DNA from: Pseudomonadota bacterium
Lineage (GTDB): Bacteria; Myxococcota; Myxococcia; Myxococcales; Myxococcaceae
Direction of reading: 5' to 3'
Length of the DNA stretch: 64,000 bases
NCBI GenBank assembly: GCA_023426545.1
Contig: JAFAAN010000088.1
Coordinates: 1 to 64,000, forward strand
Positions 38,587 through 46,965 of the stretch are shown here, piece by piece. A program made the position numbers and the translations under genes. The notes beneath the pieces were generated by a model. The model was not told the origin of the DNA, searched no databases, and saw only the letters and a program-made list of their open reading frames with translations. How positions within the stretch are numbered: the stretch's first letter is position 1; each line of letters begins with the position of its first letter.

Positions 38587-39921
38587 CTACGGCGCGCCGC
38601 CTCCCCAGAGCTTCTCCTTCAGGGCCTCCAGTCCCTTGCCACCGACGTCACGCACCCGTTCGAGCGAGCCATCCGCGGCGCGGGCGGCATCGTCCAGCGC
38701 GCCCTGCCCGATGCCTCGCCGGACGCGGTCCATCCAGCGCAGGGGCGCCAGGACCTGCACCGCGCGCTCCGGGCCCAGGACGGCGCCGAGCGCCTTCTCC
38801 GGACCACCCGCACGCGCCAAGAGCGCCTGCCCCAGGAAGGCGGCGGCGCGTGCCTGGCGGAAGATGGGCAGTGAGTCGCCGTGCTGCCGCATGGCATCGG
38901 CGCTGGCCTGGAGCTCCTGCCGCGCCGCGGCGTCCAGGTAGGGGCTCCGCGCCAGGGTGTCGAGCTGCTCCGCGGACGCCTCGTAGCGCTCCCTGCGGAA
39001 ATGGATGAAGGCCCACCCCCACCACGTCAGCTCGTTCTCGACGCCGAGCTTCTCCAGCGCGCCCAGGCCCCGCTCGATGTCGTCCTCCGCCGCGCGCTCC
39101 CGCTTGAGGCCCATGCGGTTCAAGGCTCGGAGGAAGTAGCCCGATGCCAGCAGCGACTCGCGGACCTGCGCGGGGGTGGCGTCGCGCAGGGCGGGATACG
39201 ACTCGGCCGGCCTCGCCTCGGTCTCCGTCAGGAAGGTGGTCAACTCCTCCTCCGCCGCGTAGTGGTAGCCCGCCTCGAGGAAGGCCACTCCCCGGCAGGC
39301 GTGGACCGTGGTGCGCATGGCAGGAAGCCAGGAGGGCTGCGGCGTGGCGCGCGACAGCTCGTAGAGGACCAGCTCGGTGGCGGGAAGCCGGTTACCCCGG
39401 TCCACGGCATCCAACACGAACCACACCATGGAGATGAAGGCGTGTTCCTGCCCGGCGTCGTAGCCCGGAAGGGGGAGCGGAGCGTCCGGCTGCCACTGGT
39501 GCCACAGGAGGGGGAACTCGTCTTCGTCGCGCTGCTCCAGCGTCTTCTTCGCCTTGTAGAAGGCAACGCCCAGATCCAGATAGGCCTTCGCCAGCCGGCG
39601 GGTGTCCTCCTCGGTGAGGGCATTGGCCTCGAGCGTCCGCGTCTCCTCCGCCAGCCGCCAGAGCGTGGCGATCTCCGCCGGTGCGTTCGGGTGGCCCTGC
39701 GCGCGAGCCGTCAGCTTGAGGGCTCGATATGGCACCAGGGTGTAGGAGTCGCGAATACGCGCTTCGATCTTCGCGCGCTCCTTCGCCGCCCGCTCCGCGT
39801 CCGACTGGCGGCACCCGCCCAGCAACACCAGCAGCGCCAAGGCGAACAGCCCCCACCCGCGGCGGCTCCAAGGTGGCATGGGGACAAGGGGCGGAGTGGG
39901 AACGGTGACAGACGGAGCCAT
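38587..39921 (-). CDS. Alpha-helical (TPR-like) lipoprotein
   Basis: A 444-residue predicted lipoprotein. A hydrophobic stretch ends in L-L-G-G-C, so Cys37 (counting from ATG 39921) is the lipidation site; starting at ATG 39879 would give a more usual signal peptide of 22 residues. The mature part is helical, with A-x-x-x-L-G-x-A-F/Y patterns about every 34-40 residues (about 110-350) resembling TPR repeats. I see no catalytic motif. It probably acts as a periplasmic or outer-membrane scaffold, but no function can be assigned. It is divergent from the MFS gene (120-base gap). Confidence 0.8.
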   Translation of the reverse strand: MAPSVTVPTPPLVPMPPWSRRGWGLFALALLVLLGGCRQSDAERAAKERAKIEARIRDSYTLVPYRALKLTARAQGHPNAPAEIATLWRLAEETRTLEANALTEEDTRRLAKAYLDLGVAFYKAKKTLEQRDEDEFPLLWHQWQPDAPLPLPGYDAGQEHAFISMVWFVLDAVDRGNRLPATELVLYELSRATPQPSWLPAMRTTVHACRGVAFLEAGYHYAAEEELTTFLTETEARPAESYPALRDATPAQVRESLLASGYFLRALNRMGLKRERAAEDDIERGLGALEKLGVENELTWWGWAFIHFRRERYEASAEQLDTLARSPYLDAAARQELQASADAMRQHGDSLPIFRQARAAAFLGQALLARAGGPEKALGAVLGPERAVQVLAPLRWMDRVRRGIGQGALDDAARAADGSLERVRDVGGKGLEALKEKLWGGGAP

Positions 39922-40041
39922 CCCTCTCAACGTTAGCACGCCCGCTGCCCCATACTTCCAGGGACCATGAGCCACCATCCAGGTGAAGTCCGCACGGGTG
40001 GTGGCGCAACGCGCGCGCGTGCGTTAGAGCGCGGTCACAGC

Positions 40042-41304
40042 ATGGCCACCCTCGACGCGGCGCCCTCTCTCTCGGTGTTCCAACATCGCGACTTCCGCTT
40101 CTATCTGCTGGCGCGCCTGTGCGCGGTGCTCGCGGTGCAGATTGAGTCGGTGGCCATCGGCTGGCAGGTGTATGAGCTCACGGGCAGCGCGCTCGCGCTC
40201 GGGTACACGGGCCTGGCGCAGTTCCTCCCGTTCCTGTCGCTGTGCCTGCTCGGGGGCCAGGTCGCGGACCGCGCCGACCGGCGCGCCATCCTCGCCGTGT
40301 GCCAGACGGTGATGCTGGTGTGCAGCCTGCTGTTGCTCGCCTTCACCCTGGGCCACATCCGCGACGTGCGCTTCGTCTATGGCGTCCTGGTGCTGTTCGG
40401 CGCCGCGCGCGCGTTCCATGCTCCGGCGGGCTCCGCGCTCACGCCGCACCTGGTGCCCCCGGAGCAGCTGACACGCGCGGTGGCCATCAACTCCACCACC
40501 TGGCAGGTGGCCACCATTGGCGGCCCGGCCGTGGGAGGCATCCTGTACGGCTGGGCGGGCGCCACCGGGGCCTATGTCGCCTCCGCCACCCTCTGCGCGC
40601 TCTCCGTCGTCTGGATCCTCATGCTCAAGGTGCGCACCGGCCGCATGTCCTCGGAGCCCCTGTCGCTGGCGACGCTGGTCGCCGGGCTCGGCTTCGTGCG
40701 CCGCCAGCGCCTGCTGCTCGGCAGCATCACCCTGGACCTGTTCGCCGTGCTCTTCGGCGGCGCGGTGGCGCTGCTGCCCATCTACGCGCGGGACATCCTG
40801 CACACCGGGCCGTGGGGGCTGGGCCTGCTGCGTTGCGCGCCCGCGGCCGGCGCGGCGGCGGTCGCCCTCTTCCTGGCCGTTCGGCCGATGGGTGGCAACA
40901 CCGGGCGGAAGATGTTCATCGCGGTCGCCATCTTCGGCGCGGCCACCCTCGTCTTCGGCGTGAGCCGCTCCCTGCCCCTCTCGCTGCTGGCGCTGGCGGT
41001 GGCGGGCGCCGCGGACATGATCAGCGTCGTCGTCCGTCACACGCTGGAGCTGATGTCCACCCCGGACGACATGCGCGGGCGCGTGGGCGCGGTGAACATG
41101 ATGTGCATTGGCGCCTCCAACGAGCTGGGCGAGTTCCGCGCGGGTGGGCTCGCCGAGTCCGTGGGCGCCGTGCCAGCCGTGGTCGTGGGCGCGGTGGGCA
41201 CGCTGGCCGTGGTCGCGCTCTGGGCCTGGGCCTTCCCCGAGCTGCGCCGGGTGGATCGCCTGGAGTCCCTGGGGGAGAATCAGCCCGCGCCCCCCGCGGG
41301 CTGA
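40042..41304 (+). CDS. MFS transporter, EntS-like
   Basis: A 420-residue major facilitator with about 12 hydrophobic segments. The start is set at the ATG giving MATLDAAPSLSVFQHRDFRFY, which matches how MFS_3/EntS-type exporters begin; an upstream in-frame ATG at 39967 would overlap the divergent promoter. The loop between helices 2 and 3 carries G-G-Q-V-A-D-R-A-D-R-R, the MFS motif A. Relatives export siderophores such as enterobactin, or drugs. No biosynthetic cluster is adjacent, so the substrate is unknown. The YfeH-like carrier follows 95 bases later on the same strand. Confidence 0.88.
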   Translation: MATLDAAPSLSVFQHRDFRFYLLARLCAVLAVQIESVAIGWQVYELTGSALALGYTGLAQFLPFLSLCLLGGQVADRADRRAILAVCQTVMLVCSLLLLAFTLGHIRDVRFVYGVLVLFGAARAFHAPAGSALTPHLVPPEQLTRAVAINSTTWQVATIGGPAVGGILYGWAGATGAYVASATLCALSVVWILMLKVRTGRMSSEPLSLATLVAGLGFVRRQRLLLGSITLDLFAVLFGGAVALLPIYARDILHTGPWGLGLLRCAPAAGAAAVALFLAVRPMGGNTGRKMFIAVAIFGAATLVFGVSRSLPLSLLALAVAGAADMISVVVRHTLELMSTPDDMRGRVGAVNMMCIGASNELGEFRAGGLAESVGAVPAVVVGAVGTLAVVALWAWAFPELRRVDRLESLGENQPAPPAG

Positions 41305-41399
41305 CGTCGCGCCATGCTCAGGCCCGCCCGCCGCGTAGGCAATCAGGTGCCCCCTTTCCCCGATGGAGGTCCCGCAGCGCACGGGGTATGGGGCCGGGC

Positions 41400-42395
41400 A
41401 TGCCCTTGCGCCTCGTGAAGCGACTTGCTCGGGACTGGTTCCTCCTGGCGATGGTGGCCGTCATCGTCCTGGCCATCCTCTTCCCCGAGTTCGGCAAGTC
41501 GGGTGGTCCAATGCACGCGGATGTGGTCTCGAACGCGGGCATCTTCGCGGTGTTCCTGCTCCACGGCCTGGGGCTGCCGGCGGCCCAGCTCCGGACCGGG
41601 GCGCTGCAGTGGCGGATACACCTGGTGGTGCAGGTCTTCACGTTCGGGGTGTTCCCCCTGCTCTGGTGGCTCGGCGATACGCTGCTGGGCCGCTGGCTGC
41701 CTCCGGACCTGTCGATGGGGCTGCTCTATCTCTGCGCCGTCCCGTCGACCGTCTCCTCGTCCGTGGCGATGACGGGCATGGCTCGGGGCAATGTCCCCGC
41801 GGCCATCTTCAATGCCAGCCTGTCCAGCCTGCTGGGCATCGTACTGACGCCCCTCATCGTCGGCCTGTTCGCCCATGTCACGGGACAGGCGCTCTCCATG
41901 GGCGAGGCCGTGCTGAAGCTCTCCACGCTCCTCCTGCTCCCCCTGGTGCTGGGCCAGTTGCTGCGGCCTCTCCTGGGGGCGTGGTTCGCCCGTTACCGGC
42001 GGTACACGAACGCCTTCGACCGGACCATCATCCTGGTGCTCGTATATGCGTCGTTCTGCGACTCCATCAGCAACGGGATGTTCACGGAGCATGGCTGGCA
42101 GTTGCTCGTGATGGCCTTCGCGGGAGCAGCGGCACTCCTCGCCATCGTGTTGACGCTGACGACCCGGGTGGCGCGAGCCCTGAGGTTCTCCACGGAGGAC
42201 GAGATCGCGGTCGTCTTCTGCGGCTCGAAGAAGACGCTGGCGTCTGGGGTGCCCATGGCGCGTCTGCTCTTCGGCGCGTCGCCCGCCCTGGGGTTCATCG
42301 TCCTACCGCTCATGTTCTACCACCAGACCCAGCTGCTGGTCTGCTCGGTGATGGCGGAGCGATATGCGAAGCGGCCGGTGCGACCTCCCGCGTAG
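41400..42395 (+). CDS. SBF-like sodium-dependent carrier of the YfeH type
   Basis: A 331-residue, about 10-helix membrane protein of the SBF-like branch (PF13593) of the bile acid:sodium symporter superfamily. It resembles E. coli YfeH along its length: L-Y-L-C-A-V-P-S-T-V-S-S-S-V-A near residue 125, a G-N-V-P-A-A-I-F-N-A-S segment after it, and the late motif E-I-A-V-V-F-C-G-S-K-K followed by G-V-P-M-A. ATG 41388 is an equally possible start, four codons earlier. The substrate of this branch is not established; organic anions are likely from the superfamily. It is of a different branch from the second carrier at 52.2 kb. Confidence 0.9.
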   Translation: MPLRLVKRLARDWFLLAMVAVIVLAILFPEFGKSGGPMHADVVSNAGIFAVFLLHGLGLPAAQLRTGALQWRIHLVVQVFTFGVFPLLWWLGDTLLGRWLPPDLSMGLLYLCAVPSTVSSSVAMTGMARGNVPAAIFNASLSSLLGIVLTPLIVGLFAHVTGQALSMGEAVLKLSTLLLLPLVLGQLLRPLLGAWFARYRRYTNAFDRTIILVLVYASFCDSISNGMFTEHGWQLLVMAFAGAAALLAIVLTLTTRVARALRFSTEDEIAVVFCGSKKTLASGVPMARLLFGASPALGFIVLPLMFYHQTQLLVCSVMAERYAKRPVRPPA

Positions 42396-42467
42396 GGGCG
42401 GGTGTTTCCGCTACGCCCCGCGGACAAGCGCCGTCCCCCCGCGGCTGTGATAGGTGAGCAAGGACGA

Positions 42468-43094
42468 ATGTCCGAGCCACTCAGAGCGACCGGGGACCGG
42501 CTTGACCCGGCGGGTACCGCCCAGGCTGGAATGCACGTCATGGCCGACCGACTCGTGTTCCCGCCCATCGTCGAGGGGCTCTTCGTCCGGGGGCTGTCTG
42601 GACGGGTGACCCCGCTGCTCAAGCAGCAGCTGCGCAGCGAGGGCCTGGACCTGGACCGGCCCCTGCTCCCCGCCTACAGCCTGGAGACGTGGATCCGCTG
42701 CGTGTCGCTCACGGCGAAGGCCCTGCACCCCAGCGAGCCCGACGCGGTGGCGTGGCGGATGCTCGGCGAGCGGATGATTGATGGCTACCGGGACACGCTG
42801 ATGGGCCGCGCGTTGCTCGGCGTGATGAAGCTGCTGGGCCCGTGGCGGATGCTGTCCAAGGCCCAGCATGGCTTTCGGACGAGCAACAACTACACCGAGG
42901 TTCGCATCACGGCGACCGGGCCGACGGAGGCCGAGGTCTGGCTCAACGAGCCCGGCATGCTCCGCTACTTCAAGCAGGGCGTCATGCTCGCCATGTCTCG
43001 CGCCGCGGGCGGGGTCGAGACGACCGTGGATGTCCGCGTCTTCGACGACCACTGCGTCACGTACCGCGTTGCCTGGAAGGACGCCGGCCGCTGA
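42468..43094 (+). CDS. DUF2378 family protein (Myxococcales paralogous family)
   Basis: A 208-residue soluble protein of the TIGR02265/DUF2378 family, known as a large paralogous set in Myxococcus xanthus and relatives. The family layout is seen: a start of the type F-P-P-I-V-E-G-L-F-V-R-G-L (about 28-40), a middle W-R-M-L-G-E-R-M-I-D-G-Y, and an ending F-x-D-x-x-V-T-Y-R-V-x-W. AAGGA sits just before the ATG. Its role is unknown; the fold resembles heme-binding or V4R-like sensor domains in some descriptions, which I cannot verify here. Its main value is taxonomic: it marks the window as myxobacterial. Confidence 0.88.
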   Translation: MSEPLRATGDRLDPAGTAQAGMHVMADRLVFPPIVEGLFVRGLSGRVTPLLKQQLRSEGLDLDRPLLPAYSLETWIRCVSLTAKALHPSEPDAVAWRMLGERMIDGYRDTLMGRALLGVMKLLGPWRMLSKAQHGFRTSNNYTEVRITATGPTEAEVWLNEPGMLRYFKQGVMLAMSRAAGGVETTVDVRVFDDHCVTYRVAWKDAGR

Positions 43095-43174
43095 CTCAGC
43101 TTGCCCCCGGGGCCAGCGCTCTGCGACGTTAGCCCCCCGGCGGCGCCACGGCGCCACCGGTGAGGGGGGACGAC

Positions 43175-44251
43175 ATGCCGTCGAGCGAGCGCGCCAATCT
43201 GCCGCGATGGAAGGGGCAGCAGGGCTTCTTCGAAATCTGGTTCCTGTGTGTACTCGACCCGGGGGGTGAGCGCGCCTGGTGGTTCCGCTACACGCTCTTC
43301 ACGCCCGCCCCCGGAGCGCCCGGCGAGCCCCGCGCCATGCTGTGGGCCGCGGCCTTCGACTGCGCGGCGGACGCCCCTGCCCTGGCGCTGAAGGCCCTCC
43401 ATCCCCTCTCCCGGTTCGTCAACGAAGCCCCTGGCCGCTTCGGCATCCGCATCGGCGACGCGGAGCTGGCTCCGGGGCGGTGCCACGGGCGCGTCGAGGC
43501 CGGAGGGCACGCCATTTCCTGGGATCTTCGCTACACCCCGGCGGATGCGCGGGCGGTGCGCCGCACGCCTCGGGGGGCGGACCTGCTCCCGCTCCCCACG
43601 CAGGTGGCCCACTCGCACGACGACATCTCCTTCACCGGCGCGGTCATCGTCGACGGGCGCCAGTACGACGTCCAGGGCGCGCCCGGACTTCAGAAGCACC
43701 TGTGGGGCCACCGGCGGCTGGAGGAGCTGACATGGCTGTACGTGCCGCGCTTCGAGGAGGACCCGGAGGCCCGCCTGGAGGCGCTCTCCGTGCGCCCGCG
43801 GCGCGCGGTGCTCAGTCCCCGGCTCACCCCCATCTACCTGCGCACCGGGCGGACGGAGCACCGGTTCCACGAGGCGCCCGGCCTGCTCTTCACGCAGATG
43901 TCGATACCGCGCGCCGGAGAGCTCCATTTCCAGGCGCGTTCGGCCACCGTGGCGATGAAGGGGCGCGCCTGGTGCGAGCCCCGGACGCTCGTGGGCTACG
44001 TGTACCGCGACCCGACGGGCTGGGACGTCCACGTGGCCCAGAGCGACGTGGCCACGTGCGAGCTGGAGCTTTTCACCCGTCCACACCCCTTCGCGGCCTG
44101 GACGCCGGACGGACGGCTGACGTCCACCGTGGGCGCCCTGGAGTTCCACGCCCCCGAACCCCTGGAGGGCGTGCGCTACATCGGCTGGGACGACACCTCC
44201 GTGGAAGGGAGCGCTCCGGCGCCGTTCAACGCCGCGGAAGGCGCGGGGTGA
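43175..44251 (+). CDS. Lipocalin-like (AttH/CrtC-type) protein, function unknown
   Basis: A 358-residue soluble protein with no signal peptide. GAGGGGGG lies just upstream of the ATG. The chain is rich in W, G and alternating strands, with an early E-I-W-F-L-C segment, an internal Q-K-H-L-W-G-H-R motif (about 173-180) and a late G-Y-V-Y-R-D-P-T-G-W-D. This overall look resembles the double-lipocalin fold of AttH and carotenoid 1,2-hydratase-like proteins, some of which act on isoprenoids; the match is by pattern only. It converges with the GMC/hydrolase operon (91-base gap). A link to hydrophobic substrates would fit these neighbours. Confidence 0.65.
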   Translation: MPSSERANLPRWKGQQGFFEIWFLCVLDPGGERAWWFRYTLFTPAPGAPGEPRAMLWAAAFDCAADAPALALKALHPLSRFVNEAPGRFGIRIGDAELAPGRCHGRVEAGGHAISWDLRYTPADARAVRRTPRGADLLPLPTQVAHSHDDISFTGAVIVDGRQYDVQGAPGLQKHLWGHRRLEELTWLYVPRFEEDPEARLEALSVRPRRAVLSPRLTPIYLRTGRTEHRFHEAPGLLFTQMSIPRAGELHFQARSATVAMKGRAWCEPRTLVGYVYRDPTGWDVHVAQSDVATCELELFTRPHPFAAWTPDGRLTSTVGALEFHAPEPLEGVRYIGWDDTSVEGSAPAPFNAAEGAG

Positions 44252-44341
44252 GGCAGAGGCCAGGGGCCCCGCCGGGCCGTCGAGGCGGAGGCGTCGTGCG
44301 CCCCCACCGGCGAGGCCCAGGGCGGTGCGCTGCCCCACTGC

Positions 44342-45385
44342 TCAGGCCATGTCCTCCAACGCATCCAGGAGCACGGGATAGGTGTCACGGGAGGCGGTGC
44401 TTCCCATGAAGGTGTCCAGGTGCCCGTACCCCGGCAGCACCTCTCGCCGGTAGTACGACGCGCCGTTCTCCTCGCGAAGCCACTCGTAGGTGAGCTCCGT
44501 GGACGCGGGCATGTACGTACCGTTCTGCTCGCCGGATACGAAGGTGATGGAGCGCCGCAGGTGTTGCGCGCGGAGATAGGACGGGGGCCGCTCGCGCCCA
44601 TAGCGCCGCAGGTTCTCCTCGCGGCCATGGTCGAAGCCCACTGCGTAGCCCGCACGCGCCATCTGCGCCAGGTGGCGGAACGTCAGCATGTTGCAGGGAC
44701 CGAACTGCTCGTCGAGCCGGTCGTGGGTCTCCCGGTTGATGCGGGCGTGCCGGAAGAGCTGGCCATACATGAAGGTCAGCCGGTGGCACACGGTGCTGTC
44801 GCATTCATGGCGGAACAGGTCCACCAGTGCCCCGAAGGCCGCCTGGAACAAGGGGCTGCGTGGGTCCTCGTCGGGGGTGAGGTAGTCGCGCGTGACGTCC
44901 AGCACGTCCGGCAGGCGCAGCATGGCCTTGAGGTGTGTCGAGGGCGGGACGATGTGGTGCAACGCCACCTGGGAGGCGACCACGCCGCGCACGTCCGGCA
45001 GGTACCCCGCCGCCATCGCCATGAAGAACGTCGCCGAGCCCGCGCAGTGCGCCACCGCCAGCACGGAGTCGGCCCCCGTGCGCTCGCGTACACGGCGGAC
45101 GGCTGCGGGCATGTCGTGCTGGGCGGCGTCATCCAGCGTGAACTGCCGCAGCGGCAGCTCCACGCTCGCGCGCCAGTCCAGCAGCCACGTGTCATAGCCG
45201 TGGCGCACCAGGAACTGGACGAAGTTCTCCCGCACCGTGGGCACCATGAACATGCCGCTCCACACCCCTGCCCCGTGGACCAGGAGCACGGGCCCCTTGG
45301 AGCCTCCCCGGTAGCGCGTGAGCTGGAGCGGCACGCCGTCGCCCGCGGGGAAGTCATGCCGTTCGGCTGCTGGAAACCTGTCCAT
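44342..45385 (-). CDS. Alpha/beta hydrolase with cysteine nucleophile
   Basis: A 347-residue alpha/beta-hydrolase fold protein. The oxyanion H-G lies at residues 37-38 (LLVHGAG). The nucleophile elbow is A-H-C-A-G-S with Cys114 where most family members have Ser, and the catalytic histidine is probably His322 in G-Y-G-H-L-D. A cysteine elbow is known from polyhydroxyalkanoate synthases and from hydrolase domains fused to GMC oxidoreductases. GAGGAA precedes the ATG. It is the last gene of a tight three-gene minus-strand operon, 20 bases after the GMC gene at 45.4-47.0 kb. It may make or break esters or thioesters of the product of the flavoenzymes; this is inference. Confidence 0.85.
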   Translation of the reverse strand: MDRFPAAERHDFPAGDGVPLQLTRYRGGSKGPVLLVHGAGVWSGMFMVPTVRENFVQFLVRHGYDTWLLDWRASVELPLRQFTLDDAAQHDMPAAVRRVRERTGADSVLAVAHCAGSATFFMAMAAGYLPDVRGVVASQVALHHIVPPSTHLKAMLRLPDVLDVTRDYLTPDEDPRSPLFQAAFGALVDLFRHECDSTVCHRLTFMYGQLFRHARINRETHDRLDEQFGPCNMLTFRHLAQMARAGYAVGFDHGREENLRRYGRERPPSYLRAQHLRRSITFVSGEQNGTYMPASTELTYEWLREENGASYYRREVLPGYGHLDTFMGSTASRDTYPVLLDALEDMA

Positions 45386-45405
45386 GACGTGTTCCTCGAC
45401 TGCGT

Positions 45406-46953
45406 TCAGAAGCCGTGCACCACGGCGTCGGCGATGCGCTCGGCCACGGCGCAGATGGTCATCACCGGGTGGAAGCCGATGGCGGTTGGAATGACGGATC
45501 CATCCGCGACGTAAAGCCCGGGATGGTGGAAGACCTCACCCTCAGTGGATACGACGCCCCGCTCGGGGAGCTCCGCCAGGCGCGCACCGCCCAGTGAATG
45601 CACCGTGAAGGGCCGCCTGAAGATCTGCCATGTGACGAGCGGCGCGAACGTGGCGCCGTACCGGGCCGCGACGTCGCGCATCGCCTCCGTCATGCGCCGC
45701 ACCAGTTCCGCGTTCTCGCCGGCGAAGTCCCAGGCCACGTCCAGGCGCCCGCCCTTCAGGTGCATCCGCCCGTTGGCGTTGTCCTGGCCCATGGCAAAGA
45801 GGTTCGACGTGCGCGCCGCGTCCACGCCGCCGCGCAATGGCCGGCTCAGCAGGCCCTTCGCGAACGCCGCGTGGACCGCCGGGCCCAGATACGTCCACAG
45901 CGGCGCGCCGAGTCCCTGGAAGGGCCCGAGGTTCGGCTGGCCCAGTCCCGCCAGCACCTCCGTCGCGGGCCGGTTGAACGTGGCCGTCACCAGCGTGAAG
46001 CGCGGCTGGGAATCGGTGAAACGCATCACCGTGGACACGTCCGGCCCCACCCAGGGCAGGATGTCCTCGCGCGCCCCCTGCATGGATGCCAGGAAGTCAC
46101 CGTTGCCCGAATAGCCATGGCCCAGCCACCGGCTCACCCGGGGCAGCGTTCGCGCGACGTCGCGGCTGCGCAGGAGAATCTCCACCGAGCCCAGCGTCCC
46201 CGCCGCCAGCACCACGCGCGAGCCCTCCACGACGTGCTTCTCTCCCGACGCGAGGTTCTGGCAATGCACCCGGTAGCCGCCGCGCACTGGCTCCACGTGC
46301 GACACCAGCGTGCGCGCCACGACGTGCGTCCCCAGCGCCTCCGCCCGCGCGAGGTACGTCAGGTCCATGCTGTTCTTCGCGCCGTGGTTGCACCCGAACT
46401 CGCACTCCGCGCAGAGCTGGCAGGCGCGGCGGTTCGGCCCCGGAGGCTCCGTGAAGGCCACGGCCACGGGCGGATCGAAGGTCTCGCGACCCAGGGCGCG
46501 GGCGGCCCGCTGGAAGAGGCCCCGCTTGCGCAGCGGCAGGTCGGCGGGCACTGGGTTCAAGCGCAGCTCGCGGGCCACCCGGTCGAAGTACGGCTCCAGC
46601 GACGCGCGGCTGTAGGCCGCGGGCCAGCGGGCGTCCTCGAAGACCTCCGCATCCGGGCGGACATGGACATTCGCGTAGACGAGCGAGCCGCCGCCGACGC
46701 CGCTGGCCGTCACCGTGCCGATGCCGGACAGGAAGCGCACGTCGTAGAGCCCCTGGGCCTGGGGGCGTGAGGGCTGGCGCCAGAGCAGCGCGTCGGCGCG
46801 CGTCACGTCGCGGGGAAAGGTGCCGGGCCGGTAGCGCCTGCCCCGCTCCAGGACGAGCACCGACTTGCCGGCCTGTGACAGGCGCAGGGCGTTGATGGCG
46901 CCACCGAAGCCGGAGCCCACGACGACCACGTCGTACCGCGTTGCCTTCGCCAT
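45406..46953 (-). CDS. GMC oxidoreductase, cholesterol-oxidase-like, His-His active site
   Basis: A 515-residue FAD-dependent alcohol oxidase or dehydrogenase of the glucose-methanol-choline family. The Rossmann motif G-S-G-F-G-G is at 13-18, and the second FAD contact G-V-G-G-G-S-L-V-Y-A-N at about 85-95. A conserved C-x2-C-x2-C-x3-C set (C178, C181, C184, C188) sits in the middle. The catalytic pair is His452 (V-H-S-L-G-G) and His495 (G-F-H-P-V-M-T-I), a His-His pair as in glucose oxidase, unlike the His-Asn pair of its upstream neighbour. No signal peptide is present, so it is cytoplasmic. It starts 12 bases after the first GMC gene. Confidence 0.92.
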   Translation of the reverse strand: MAKATRYDVVVVGSGFGGAINALRLSQAGKSVLVLERGRRYRPGTFPRDVTRADALLWRQPSRPQAQGLYDVRFLSGIGTVTASGVGGGSLVYANVHVRPDAEVFEDARWPAAYSRASLEPYFDRVARELRLNPVPADLPLRKRGLFQRAARALGRETFDPPVAVAFTEPPGPNRRACQLCAECEFGCNHGAKNSMDLTYLARAEALGTHVVARTLVSHVEPVRGGYRVHCQNLASGEKHVVEGSRVVLAAGTLGSVEILLRSRDVARTLPRVSRWLGHGYSGNGDFLASMQGAREDILPWVGPDVSTVMRFTDSQPRFTLVTATFNRPATEVLAGLGQPNLGPFQGLGAPLWTYLGPAVHAAFAKGLLSRPLRGGVDAARTSNLFAMGQDNANGRMHLKGGRLDVAWDFAGENAELVRRMTEAMRDVAARYGATFAPLVTWQIFRRPFTVHSLGGARLAELPERGVVSTEGEVFHHPGLYVADGSVIPTAIGFHPVMTICAVAERIADAVVHGF

Positions 46954-46965
46954 GGTGCGCCGCTC

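Noticed and set aside
40242..41399. Upstream extension of the YfeH-type frame across the MFS gene (open from 40242).
   Set aside because: The extension is out of frame with the clear MFS protein and reads as low-complexity Arg/Pro; the conserved carrier starts near 41388-41400.
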